Below, piece after piece: positions 1 to 7,696 of a stretch of DNA of 54,834 bases. Both the position numbers and the translations under genes were made by a program. The notes below the pieces were generated by a model. That model saw only the letters and a program-made list of their open reading frames with translations, had not been told where the DNA came from and made no database searches. The stretch's first letter is position 1. The number at the start of each line of letters is the position of its first letter. Origin of the DNA: Acidobacteriota bacterium (lineage in GTDB: Bacteria > Acidobacteriota > Terriglobia > Versatilivoradales > Versatilivoraceae); the NCBI GenBank assembly GCA_022616615.1, contig JAKEER010000411.1:1-54834 (forward strand). Reading direction: 5' to 3'.

Positions 1-309
1 GGGTGGACCCCCAGGGTGGACCCACCCCGGCGCTACGCGACCGCTGTCGCTACGCGCCACCCCTCGCAAGAGGGGATTTTCAGAGGCGGCTCTCACGCCG
101 CTGCCCGGCGCGGCACGACGGATGAAAATACTCCGCCCTAACAAAGGGGGCGGCGCGGAGCGACAGCGGTCGCGAAGGGGCAAGGGGTTGTTCGTTCGGC
201 CTCCCAAGCTCATCAAGACAATCATCGAAAGGCTTCGCGTAAAGGATTCTCAAGCCTTTACTTTCCCCTTTTCTAAGGGGATTTTGAATCCTCGAGGAGG
301 AGACACCCC
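1..309. repeat. Repeat-rich non-coding edge with long inverted repeat
   Basis: I see no convincing gene here. A perfect 16-base inverted repeat pairs 36-51 with 159-174 (arm cgcgaccgctgtcgct). Between and beside the arms are smaller hairpins, such as the cccctcgcaagagggg stretch near 61-76. A second hairpin, cccctt-ttct-aagggg, lies at 265-280 and recurs at 25137-25152. The short open frame at 122-316 runs through the repeat and is arginine-rich, as expected of repeat DNA. A good ribosome binding site (gaggagg, about 294-300) at the right edge belongs to the next gene. Confidence 0.75.
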
Positions 310-762
310 TTGCTAGATTCAGCCACTAAGACTGAATTCGACCGGCAGTTCCGAGCTGTCCAGCTGCTTTACTTTGCGATGCTTGCGTCATTGGCAGGGT
401 ACCTGGTAATCGGTCTGGTGCTTGATTCCGCGCGAGCACCGGTTGCCGTGGCGAGGTCAGGCCAATGGATTCGGATTCTTTACCTGCTCAGCATTGGACT
501 GATTACGGCTGCCTTTCTTGTGAAAAAGCGGCTGGTTCGCCCGCTGTCTCCCGGATTGGCCCCGGCTGAGATCAAGTGCCGGCTGGCTTCCTTCCGCTCA
601 GGCCACCTCGTGAGCTATGTTCTGTGCGAGGCGATTGGCCTGCTAGGTCTGCTGGCACTCTTCCTTGCGGGCTCGCGAGCGCAGTTCATCAATTTGATTG
701 TCGTCGCTTTCGCTTTAATGATCCTCCTGCGTCCCAAACGCATCGACTCTTCAATTTCATGA
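310..762 (+). CDS. Small integral membrane protein, unknown function
   Basis: A 150-residue hydrophobic protein with about four predicted membrane segments (roughly residues 18-38, 55-73, 98-118 and 122-142). The TTG start at 310 is supported by a GAGGAGG ribosome binding site about 10 bases upstream. Its TGA stop overlaps the ATG of purD in an ATGA arrangement at 759-762, so the two genes are probably translationally coupled. I do not recognise a family. The coupling does not by itself imply a purine role, because small membrane proteins often sit beside housekeeping genes. Confidence 0.7.
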   Translation: MLDSATKTEFDRQFRAVQLLYFAMLASLAGYLVIGLVLDSARAPVAVARSGQWIRILYLLSIGLITAAFLVKKRLVRPLSPGLAPAEIKCRLASFRSGHLVSYVLCEAIGLLGLLALFLAGSRAQFINLIVVAFALMILLRPKRIDSSIS

Positions 763-2060
763 AAGTCCTAGTCGTCGGCTCTGGTGGCCGAGAACACGCA
801 CTGGTTTGGGCCATCCGGCAGTCTAAGCGAGCTCCGCAGGTTTACTGCGCTCCAGGAAACGGAGGAACGGCTCAAGAGGCCGTCAATATCGCCATCGGCG
901 CCGATCAGATCACCGAGCTGGCTGCCTTTGCGCAAAGAGAAGGCATTGACCTCACGATTGTAGGTCCGGAACTGCCCTTGACGTTGGGGATTGTGGACCA
1001 CTTCGAGGCCCTGGGGCTTCGCGTCATCGGGCCCAGCGCCGCAGCCGCCCGGCTTGAGGGTAGCAAGATCTTTGCTAAGGCCTTCATGCAACGGCATGGC
1101 ATTCCCACCAGCGCCTGCTTGCAGACAGACTCGTTAGATGAGGCGGTCGAGGCCGCGCGCAGCGGCCGCTTCGGACTTCCACTGGTGATCAAGGCGGATG
1201 GCCTGGCGGCAGGCAAAGGGGTAGTCATTGCTCGGAGCTCTAGCGAGGCGGAAGCGACCATCTGGCAGATTCTCGAAGCCGGGGTTTTAGGCGAGGCAGG
1301 CAGTAAAATTCTTTTAGAGCAGTTTCTCACCGGCGACGAAGTCTCCTTCTTGGTCTTTGCCGACGGCGTCCATGCACTACCCATGGCCCCTTCGCAGGAT
1401 CATAAGACGGTTTTCGACAACGACCTGGGACCCAACACTGGAGGCATGGGCGCTTATTCGGCCGACTGGATTCTGCCCCCCGAAGACTATCGCGAAGTGA
1501 TGGAGCGGATCGTGGCGCCAACGCTCGAAGGCATGGCAACTGAAGGCATGCCCTATCGCGGCATTCTTTATTTCGGGCTGATGCTGACACCGGGAGGCAT
1601 TTACGTTCTGGAGTACAACGCCCGAATGGGGGATCCGGAAACCCAGCCCGTTCTGCTCCGCCTGCAAACCGACCTTCTCGATGTGTGTGATGCGCTGCTG
1701 GAGCAGCGTCTTAATCAAGTGCGCCTTCAATGGGATTCACTGCCCAGCGTCTGTGTCGTGCTAGCCTCGGGCGGCTATCCGGGTGAGTTTGAAAAAGGCT
1801 GGGAGATATCTGGCCTCACCGGAATAGAGTCGCCGCGCCTCAAGGTCTTCCATGCCGGGACGGAGCTGCGCGACGGCCGTCTGGTGACGGCTGGCGGAAG
1901 AGTTCTGGGTGTCACAGCCAAGGCAGGCACGCTGCAAGCCGCCATGGACATGGCCTACGAAGCTGCACAGAAGATCCAATTTCGCCACATGCATTTCCGG
2001 CGTGACATCGGCAGAAAAGGGCTGTTGAAAGAGCGCAGGGCCGTGAGTCCCGTCCCCTGA
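759..2060 (+). CDS. purD: Phosphoribosylamine--glycine ligase (GAR synthetase)
   Basis: Catalyses the second step of de novo purine synthesis: phosphoribosylamine + glycine + ATP give glycinamide ribonucleotide, in the cytoplasm. The 433-residue protein has the family's usual length. The N-terminal domain opens with KVLVVGSGGREHAL (residues 2-15). The ATP-grasp region follows, including GLAAGKGVV, the NTGGMGAYS motif near residues 225-233 and EYNARMGDPETQ near 285-296, whose Glu and Asn are the usual metal-binding residues. A longer open frame runs upstream to 576, but the purD N-terminal signature fixes the ATG at 759, overlapping the upstream stop codon. Confidence 0.97.
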   Translation: MKVLVVGSGGREHALVWAIRQSKRAPQVYCAPGNGGTAQEAVNIAIGADQITELAAFAQREGIDLTIVGPELPLTLGIVDHFEALGLRVIGPSAAAARLEGSKIFAKAFMQRHGIPTSACLQTDSLDEAVEAARSGRFGLPLVIKADGLAAGKGVVIARSSSEAEATIWQILEAGVLGEAGSKILLEQFLTGDEVSFLVFADGVHALPMAPSQDHKTVFDNDLGPNTGGMGAYSADWILPPEDYREVMERIVAPTLEGMATEGMPYRGILYFGLMLTPGGIYVLEYNARMGDPETQPVLLRLQTDLLDVCDALLEQRLNQVRLQWDSLPSVCVVLASGGYPGEFEKGWEISGLTGIESPRLKVFHAGTELRDGRLVTAGGRVLGVTAKAGTLQAAMDMAYEAAQKIQFRHMHFRRDIGRKGLLKERRAVSPVP

Positions 2061-2110
2061 AGTGAATCGGCACGCCCCGTGCATCGCTGCCTTCAGGTCA
2101 GGCGCTGCTC

Positions 2111-2866
2111 ATGAAAAAGCTTCTTCTGGCATCTGGTATTCTCCTGGTCTGTTTCGCCGCTTATGAGTACTTCACCCAGCCAGATGTTTCCAATCTGAAA
2201 AAGGAGACTCCTCGGTTCACTGCTTTCATGCGCCAGCGTGAGAACGAAGCGAAGGCATCCGGCAGAAAGGCGCGCCGTTATCAACTCTGGGTGCCGCACA
2301 CTGCCATATCTACTCAGTTGAAAAGCGCTGTTCTCATTGGCGAAGACGATGCTTTCTATCAGCATGAGGGTTACGATCTGGATCAAATCAAGGATTCGTT
2401 CGTGCGGAACTGGGAGAAAAAGAGCTTCGTGCGCGGCGGCAGCACCATCACGCAACAGCTGGCCAAGAATCTTTACCTTTCAACCTCAAAGAATCCGCTG
2501 CGGAAACTCCGCGAGTTTCTCATTGCACGGCGCATGGAACAAGAGCTCAGCAAGCGCCGGATTTTGGAACTCTACCTTAACCTGATCGAGTGGGGAGACG
2601 GCATTTACGGCGCAGAAGCCGCTTCCCGCAGCTATTTTGGCAAAGCCGCCAGAGATCTGAGCGTCCGGGAAGCCGTGCTGCTGGCGGCGGTCATTCCCAA
2701 TCCACGCCGGATGAACCCCGCGCGCCCAAGCCGCCGTGTGGAGTATCGGTTCAATCTCATCTTGTCGCGTATGTATCAGTATCGCCACCTGAGTGATGAG
2801 GAGTTCGAAGCGGCCAGGAAGAGTCCGGAGATCGCGGAGCCACAGACCGTCGTGGAACAGAAATAG
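2111..2866 (+). CDS. mtgA: Monofunctional peptidoglycan glycosyltransferase (GT51)
   Basis: Polymerises lipid II into glycan strands at the outer face of the inner membrane. An N-terminal membrane anchor (about residues 4-21) is followed by a GT51 domain and no transpeptidase domain, so it is the monofunctional type at 251 residues. The catalytic glutamate lies in GEDDAFYQHEG (residues about 77-87). The conserved GGSTITQQLAKNLYL motif lies near 109-123, followed by RRILELYLNLIEWGDGIYGAEAAS and the AVIPNPRRMNP segment. It starts 50 bases after purD on the same strand and may share its transcript. The linkage looks positional and not functional. Confidence 0.95.
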   Translation: MKKLLLASGILLVCFAAYEYFTQPDVSNLKKETPRFTAFMRQRENEAKASGRKARRYQLWVPHTAISTQLKSAVLIGEDDAFYQHEGYDLDQIKDSFVRNWEKKSFVRGGSTITQQLAKNLYLSTSKNPLRKLREFLIARRMEQELSKRRILELYLNLIEWGDGIYGAEAASRSYFGKAARDLSVREAVLLAAVIPNPRRMNPARPSRRVEYRFNLILSRMYQYRHLSDEEFEAARKSPEIAEPQTVVEQK

Positions 2867-3099
2867 GCGGAAGTTGTCCTGCTGCCTTACAATAGGAGAA
2901 CGGCGAGCCCGAGGGGAGTTCTCCATTTGGGACCGAGTTTGGCCGAGGCTTCTGGGAACAGCGTTGGGGACTTACGTATCACACCAGCCCGCGCTGAGCT
3001 TCGATCATTCGGGGAGGGGATGCCTGCCACAGGCAGGCGGGGGTGGTATGCGTCTCTCGGCTCCTCTTCGTGCCACACAACCAGGCAACGGAAACTACG
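2867..3099. other. Intergenic spacer with small hairpin
   Basis: No gene is visible. A short hairpin of the gcctg-ccaca-ggcaggc type lies at about 3022-3037, in a G-rich context. Longer open frames crossing the spacer (such as 2793-3269) overlap mtgA and the next gene in another phase and read as shadows. Confidence 0.5.
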
Positions 3100-3507
3100 A
3101 TGACGTTCGGTTTTCAAAGTCTTTTGTGGGTAGTGTTGATCATTCAGGCGACGTTAGCTGTCACGACTCTGCCCTGGCAGCGGCTCAGGCCGCCGGAGAA
3201 GGTCAAGTGTTCACGCGATCACTTGACGTCGTTTGCGGGAAGGGTTCTGGCGTTCAAGCGCAACAATAACGAGACGTTTCTGCGGATGCGCACCGACGAG
3301 GAGACGATTGAAGCGTTTACACTCAAACACCCAGGCAAGGGCTCTGCTGCAGAGTGGTTTCTACTGACGGGAAAATCCTTTGAATCCGAAGATTGGAAAC
3401 TGATCGAGGTTCACAAGGGCAAGCTGCGCCCTCGCATACGTGTGACGGTCTGGATTTGTGACGACGGATCGACGCCGGTCGTTGACTGGCAGCCTCCGGC
3501 GGAGTGA
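3100..3507 (+). CDS. Small membrane-anchored protein, unknown function
   Basis: A 135-residue protein with one N-terminal hydrophobic segment (about residues 4-21), which could be a membrane anchor or uncleaved signal. The rest is a charged soluble domain that includes WFLLTGKSF and RVTVWICDDGS. An upstream extension to 3043 is possible in frame, but the ATG at 3100 directly precedes the hydrophobic segment and fits an exported protein better. The domain size could suit a small beta-barrel of OB or SH3-like type, but that is a guess. No family is recognised. It is the last intact gene before a stretch of decayed DNA. Confidence 0.6.
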   Translation: MTFGFQSLLWVVLIIQATLAVTTLPWQRLRPPEKVKCSRDHLTSFAGRVLAFKRNNNETFLRMRTDEETIEAFTLKHPGKGSAAEWFLLTGKSFESEDWKLIEVHKGKLRPRIRVTVWICDDGSTPVVDWQPPAE

Positions 3508-3949
3508 TCGCTGCCCGTTTGGCCGCCAGGCTGTTTCCACCTAAGTCCCGCCACGTGCCACAAGGTCGTCCCCCCTTGATCTTTACCCATAAGTCGCGTC
3601 GCTGAACACAGGGGGTGTGTGCGTCCAACGGTAGGTCCCCGCAGGGGACCAATATGAATAGCCCCGGGTGGCGCGTCACGCCGCGCCACCCGGGGTAAAT
3701 GTCGCCAAAGGGACCGACCCTGAAAGGGTCGAACAGGACTGGTACCGTTGAAGATTGCCGAAGCTTGGTTCGACCCTTTCAGGGTTGGATCTGAAACGTT
3801 CTTGCTACCGTGGGTTCCGCTCCGCGCTGCTGCGCTCAACCCACGGCTAATCATATTAGTCCCCTCCGGGGACAACAGAGACGAACCTCTGTGTCCAGCA
3901 AAGAACTTGTGGGACTCAGCTTGGACAAGGGGACTTCAGGGGGAATTTG
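3508..3949. repeat. Composite hairpin-mosaic repeat
   Basis: A 440-base gene-free stretch built from stacked hairpins. ggtccccgcaggggacc lies near 3632-3648, and a GC-rich stem (ccccgggtggcgcg...cgcgccacccgggg) lies near 3662-3695. A perfect 18-base inverted repeat pairs 3717-3734 with 3768-3785 (accctgaaagggtcgaac). A stem of ccgtgggtt...aacccacgg followed by ctaat lies near 3809-3850. A mosaic of the same design, including the same cggctaat suffix, lies at the right end of the window (54540-54800). The layout resembles REP/BIME-type elements mobilised in trans by RAYT transposases. No transposase is present in this window. Confidence 0.65.
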
Positions 3950-4285
3950 CTACTGCTGTCGGTATTGCGCAAACAGCGAACTCATACGGGAGGCCTGTCC
4001 CGCCGTGAATTCAAACATGCAGGCATCATCCGTGTAGTCCATGAAATTTTCAATGGGATCCAGGCCCGGCGTTTTCGGAGTCGTGCAGGAATCACGGCCA
4101 ACCGGGCATCCGTAGGCGGGAGAGCGCTCGGCAGGTGTGTCGGCGACGTAGTCGCCGTTCTTGGAGCATCCTCCCTGGAAGGTGTGATACAACCCCAGCC
4201 AATGCCCCACCTCATGCGTGCCGGTGTCACCTTCGTTGTAAGGCGCTGCAGAGCCGCCAGTGCCCGAGCAGGGCTGCATGCGCAA
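3950..4285 (-). pseudogene. C-terminal remnant of M43-family metalloprotease
   Basis: The 111-codon frame carries the zinc-binding signature [11 protein letters not shown] (HExxHxxGxxH) followed by Cys-containing loops and a FMDYTDD turn containing the Met-turn residue. This is the typical C-terminal half of secreted pappalysin-like M43 proteases. Intact members need a signal peptide and a long N-terminal region before this motif. Here only about 25 residues precede it, and I find no continuation upstream (4286-4500) in any minus-strand frame. I call it a truncated remnant. A short functional protein is very unlikely, since half the catalytic domain is missing. Confidence 0.75.
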
Positions 4286-4531
4286 AAGACAATCGATGTT
4301 CTTCTAATCAAGGAAGGTTTCAATTCCACAAACAGAAAATCACCAATAGCCAAAACCCCATGAGCATGGAAAGATATGTCGGGTCCGCCCGCGCAGCTTT
4401 GTCTAGCTTGGCGTTGCGTCGGGTGACTGGCATTACTACCTTTCTACGTCTCAATCTGTTGCAGTCCGGCGTGACACGCTGGCGCTTGATGGAGATATCT
4501 TGAAGAAAATTGGGCATGTGCCCCAACGATC

Positions 4532-4823
4532 ATGACCGAGAAAAGTCTCGACGCAAAATTGACGAGCATCCACGCCGACCCGCTAGGCGCGCGGGACTTC
4601 ATTCTGGCAGATGCGAAAGACGCCGATATGGGGCTGGGCGTGCTTGCGCCCGGCTGGGCTTGGGATGGCAAAACAGGAGAGGCTGAGGAGCCTGGCAGAA
4701 TACCGCGAGCAGATGCGGGAAGTAGCGCGGCAAGGCTTGGTTGACATCCGGCTGATGTCCGCCAGCAGCTTACGAAGGAAAGAGGCACAGGCAGCACCCG
4801 GGCTGTATTTGCCCGGCTTGTGA
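4532..4823 (+). pseudogene. Frameshifted N-terminal remnant of aldolase-like family protein
   Basis: Two overlapping frames together read like the start of one protein. Frame one (from ATG 4532) gives IHADPLGARDFILADAKDAD and then MGLGVLAPG. The reading then switches frame near 4650-4680 to give RSLAEYREQMREVARQG and VDIRLMSASS before degenerating and ending at 4823. From memory, the combination FILADAKDADM...SLAEYR...VRQGLVDIxLMSAS is the N-terminus of a roughly 300-residue protein family with an aldolase-like fold, common in Planctomycetes and Acidobacteria. The remaining two thirds are absent. The family assignment is recollection and not a search result. Confidence 0.5.
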
Positions 4824-4836
4824 AGGCACATCGTGT

Positions 4837-5622
4837 CTATCTTGGCGGTACCGGCGGCTGGCCAGGAGGCGTGGGCTGCTGGACGAAGCCTGGAGGCAGG
4901 TTTCTGCCGCCAGGCGCCCCTTGCGGCTGAGGTTGAGCTCCTTGAGGCGTGTTGGGCCCAGCTCCTGGCGCCGGCCCGCGCGGCACGAAGACGAACTCCC
5001 ATTCGTTGTACTTCGTGCGGCCATTGTATGCCTTCAATGCTTCCTTCTCGCTCTTGCTGGCCACGCCGACAATTCCCCCTAAAACCGGATTGAACGCTGA
5101 CTGCCCCGCTCTCGTCTGCGTGGACCCCGGCTGCGCTCTTCCTGTTCCCTGAGAAGGGCTCGTAGTGCCAAGGCCAGTCCCGGTCTGCCCTGCCGGACGG
5201 CCGCCAGTCCCCAGGCTGCTGCCCGAGCTGGAGCCTCCGAAGCTTGAGGGCCCCAAAGGACTGCTGCCTGGAACAACAGTCAGGCCAGAAATTGACCCGT
5301 CAGGATTCATTTTGAGCAGGCGCCACTCATCGGAATTAGTAATGGGGTCTTTCCACTTCTTGCGAAGAAACCGGGTGTTGTTGGTGCTGAGCAGCGCGTC
5401 GATCGTGGTCGGGTAAGTTCCGGGAAACTTACGCTGCCAGAGCTCTATGGCGCGCATGTACTGCTTGCCGCGAAAGATCAGCTCCTCCTCACGTTCGCGC
5501 TGGCTGGCTTTCTGCCAATTAATCACAGCGCCGGACAACGTCACCAGCAGAACGCTCGTAAACACAGCCACGACAGCCAACGTGTAGCCCTTTTCGCCAG
5601 TCTGTCTTTTCTGTTTGTTCAT
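4837..5622 (-). CDS. Pseudopilin-like protein with Pro/Gly-rich C-terminus
   Basis: A 261-residue protein at the downstream end of the T4P block. The N-terminus is a short basic leader, GEKG, then YTLAVVAVFTSVLLVTLSGA, i.e. a type III (prepilin) signal plus hydrophobic helix. Position +5 of the mature form is Val and not the usual Glu, as in the tip pseudopilin GspK. A helical segment REREEELIFRGKQYMRAIELW and the KKWKDPITNSDEWRLL motif resemble GspG-like pseudopilins. From about residue 115 the chain is low-complexity (Gly, Ser, Pro, Gln). It then has a KSEKEALKAYNGRTKYNEWEF segment near residue 190 and a Pro-rich tail ending PPVPPR. I chose MNKQKRQ (5622) because the 25-residue upstream extension would bury the prepilin leader. 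Role: probable minor (pseudo)pilin of the same machine. Confidence 0.8.
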   Translation of the reverse strand: MNKQKRQTGEKGYTLAVVAVFTSVLLVTLSGAVINWQKASQREREEELIFRGKQYMRAIELWQRKFPGTYPTTIDALLSTNNTRFLRKKWKDPITNSDEWRLLKMNPDGSISGLTVVPGSSPLGPSSFGGSSSGSSLGTGGRPAGQTGTGLGTTSPSQGTGRAQPGSTQTRAGQSAFNPVLGGIVGVASKSEKEALKAYNGRTKYNEWEFVFVPRGPAPGAGPNTPQGAQPQPQGAPGGRNLPPGFVQQPTPPGQPPVPPR

Positions 5623-5751
5623 TGCCGTGTCGGAAGCAATCGGCCGAGACGGCGAAACGGAGAACCGGCGATCAGATTTCTTTCTCCACGTCTCCAATTC
5701 GCCGTTTCGCCGTCTCTCCGCGTCGCCGTTTCTGCGTTTCCCTCTGCACCC
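5623..5751. repeat. Inverted repeat between pilP-like and pseudopilin genes
   Basis: A perfect 15-base inverted repeat pairs 5646-5660 (gagacggcgaaacgg) with 5702-5716. Further short cggcga/tcgccg units surround the arms. It fills most of the 129-base junction of two genes that would otherwise look cotranscribed. It is one of several junction repeats in this block. Confidence 0.85.
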
Positions 5752-6387
5752 TCATTGCAAACTAATCTGCCGCCGTGTCTTCGAACTCAGCTCCTCGATT
5801 TCAGCCGAGCTGTCACCGATGCGGAGGATCCGATAGCGATTGGCAACCAGATCGCCTTCTGAAGCCAGATAGACCTCATCGCCATCGACAAAGAATCCTT
5901 GGCGGCTTTTCTGAAGCAGATCTGTCTTGGTCCCGAAAAACTTCAAATTGATGATCACTGCCGGCGGCTGCGGCGGGCGCGACACGGGCGGAGCCTGGCT
6001 GCCCGCTGCAGCGCTTGCTGAAGACCCGGGCATGCCTGGTCTCGGGTTCCTCCCGGCGACAATCCTTTCGGGCTGCGCCTCAACGGAAAACATGTTCCGC
6101 GCGTTGAGCGGGCTGCCTGGGTCGAACTCTTCCAGTTGCTCCAAATGAAGCGAAGGATCAATCTCGCGAAAAGAGGTCTCTTTCTTTGGGCCACTCCGCC
6201 GGGAACTTCTCTTGATGTAAAGGTCTTTCAGATCCAGAGCCAGATCTTGCGGCACGGCGAGCGCCGCAGTCCCCACACCGCCAGACGGGCCATTGGAAGA
6301 AGCAAACCAACGGTAAAGAGTAAACGCCAGCATCGCGAGCAGCCCGGAAAGAATCAATACCTGCCTTTGTTGCTTGTTGAGTGTCAT
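5752..6387 (-). CDS. pilP: Type IV pilus assembly protein, PilP/GspC-like
   Basis: A 211-residue protein with one N-terminal membrane segment (about residues 10-26), a Ser/Pro-rich linker near residues 125-145, and a C-terminal beta-rich domain. That domain contains LKFFGTKTDLLQ, GFFVDGDEVYLASEGD and YRILRIGDSSAEIEEL, matching the PilP/GspC homology-region fold that links the inner-membrane PilMNO complex to the secretin. It follows pilO with an ATGA overlap at 6384-6387, the position pilP occupies in pilMNOP operons. Classical PilP is a lipoprotein, and no lipobox is seen here, so GspC-like is an equally good name. Confidence 0.75.
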   Translation of the reverse strand: MTLNKQQRQVLILSGLLAMLAFTLYRWFASSNGPSGGVGTAALAVPQDLALDLKDLYIKRSSRRSGPKKETSFREIDPSLHLEQLEEFDPGSPLNARNMFSVEAQPERIVAGRNPRPGMPGSSASAAAGSQAPPVSRPPQPPAVIINLKFFGTKTDLLQKSRQGFFVDGDEVYLASEGDLVANRYRILRIGDSSAEIEELSSKTRRQISLQ

Positions 6388-6932
6388 GGCTGCACTGCAA
6401 AAAGAGTCGAGAGACTGACATCGAGCCGGAGAACATCCGTGCCTTCGCGCTCTGAAACGAGCGCCATCGAATCGACGATGACAAGCTTCGACTCGCTTTC
6501 CAGAATATTCAAGAAATTGCGAACGTTGGCGTAACCCCCTTCGATCGGGAGCGTAATCGCCAGCCGCTGCATTCCGAATGCCGGTTCCGGGTCGAGCCGG
6601 TAGGTCACACGGTTTCGCAACAACCCAGCTTCGGCGCAGATCGCATCCAGCGTTTCCAGCAGCTCGGAAGTTCCCTTTGCCGAGGGAAAAAGGTACTCCT
6701 CGGAAAATCTCCGGTACTTGTCGCGCGACTCGTTCAGCCTCTTTTCAATATCCTTCAGTCCATTAAGTGTCTTCACCCGTCTGGTCAGTTGAGACCGCAC
6801 CTGATCGATCCGCGCCGTCTCTCCAGCGTCCGCTTCAATCTCGGGGCGCACAAAGAGAAGAAATAACGGCAGGTTCAGAAGAACCAGAGCTGACAGGACG
6901 AAGTAAGTCACCTTTTGGCGTTTCAAGTTCAT
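6384..6932 (-). CDS. pilO: Type IV pilus inner-membrane protein PilO
   Basis: A 182-residue bitopic protein with a short cytoplasmic head, a membrane helix (about residues 9-28), a periplasmic coiled coil (about 30-80, rich in Arg/Glu/Lys/Leu) and a ferredoxin-like C-terminal domain containing LAITLPIEGGYANVRNFLNILE near residues 120-140. This is the PilO layout. PilO pairs with PilN in the alignment subcomplex. It sits between pilN (with a 194-base repeat-bearing gap) and the pilP-like gene (overlapping stop and start codons). Confidence 0.88.
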   Translation of the reverse strand: MNLKRQKVTYFVLSALVLLNLPLFLLFVRPEIEADAGETARIDQVRSQLTRRVKTLNGLKDIEKRLNESRDKYRRFSEEYLFPSAKGTSELLETLDAICAEAGLLRNRVTYRLDPEPAFGMQRLAITLPIEGGYANVRNFLNILESESKLVIVDSMALVSEREGTDVLRLDVSLSTLFAVQP

Positions 6933-7126
6933 GACTCTGCCTTCTAGTCAGATGAGACAGCGTAACGGCGACGCGGCGTGTCGGCGAACCGGGGAACCGG
7001 AGTGTCTGGGACAAACACTGGATTCCAGCCTACGTGGGAATGATAGGCATCCCTTTCTCCGCTTCGACTCCGGCACTCTGGAACCCCGACACTTTTCTCC
7101 ATGCACCCGCCTCGCTGTCTCTCCCA
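6933..7126. repeat. Inverted repeat between pilN and pilO
   Basis: The outer arms are a perfect 9-base match, gagacagcg at 6954-6962 with its complement at 7113-7121. Inside, the ggaaccggagtgtctgg run (about 6993-7009) has an imperfect partner around 7077-7100. Near-tandem units (cggcga, cggcgt, cggcgaacc, ggggaacc) fill the left half. No coding signal is seen. Confidence 0.7.
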
Positions 7127-7696
7127 TCACGACTGCCCCTTGTACTTCACGTGAACAGCGATCTCGCGACCGACAAATGCCGGGTTCTTGGAAATCTCCT
7201 CATGCAGGGGGCTGACGTCATAGAACTTTCCCGACGACTCCAGGTTGGAAACGAACTGAACGTTGTCACGGCTAGAACGGCCGTTGGCAACGATCTCCAC
7301 TATGATTCCCTGGCCAGCGATCTGGGGCTTGATGGTTACAATTTGGAGGTTGGCTGGCGTTAGCCGCTCTAGATCGTTGAGCAGCCGTGTCCAGGAAAAC
7401 GTGCGACGGCGAATCAATTGGTTGGCATGCTCCAGCCTGTCCAGCAAGTCAGCGGTTTCAGGTGTCTGAAGCCGCGCTAGCACCTTCTCTTGTTCCCGAC
7501 CCAGGGCTTCGAAGCGAGCCCGGTCGCGCCTGAGCTGTTCATTCACCTCGCTACGGCGCGCCCGCACGGTTTGATACCGCGCAAAGTTCCAGTAAGCGAT
7601 GCCGATCAGAGTCACGAGCAGCGCGCCCGAAATCAAGTAGAACTTCCGGTGATTGACAAACGGGCGAGACGCCAGATTGGCGTCAATCTTGATCAT
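7127..7696 (-). CDS. pilN: Type IV pilus inner-membrane protein PilN
   Basis: A 189-residue protein. The first residues, IKIDANLASRPFVNHRKFY, resemble the conserved PilN N-terminus (INLxxxRPxxxxR) that binds the PilM groove. A membrane helix (about residues 21-40), a coiled coil (about 40-80) and a ferredoxin-like domain follow. The ATG at 7696 shares a base with the TAA stop of pilM (TAATG), so the two are translationally coupled. A longer open frame to 7867 lies inside pilM and is rejected. Confidence 0.9.
   Translation of the reverse strand: MIKIDANLASRPFVNHRKFYLISGALLVTLIGIAYWNFARYQTVRARRSEVNEQLRRDRARFEALGREQEKVLARLQTPETADLLDRLEHANQLIRRRTFSWTRLLNDLERLTPANLQIVTIKPQIAGQGIIVEIVANGRSSRDNVQFVSNLESSGKFYDVSPLHEEISKNPAFVGREIAVHVKYKGQS

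Noticed and set aside
122-316. 64-residue open frame near the left edge
   Set aside because: It runs through an inverted-repeat block, is Arg/Gly-rich, and lacks a ribosome binding site.
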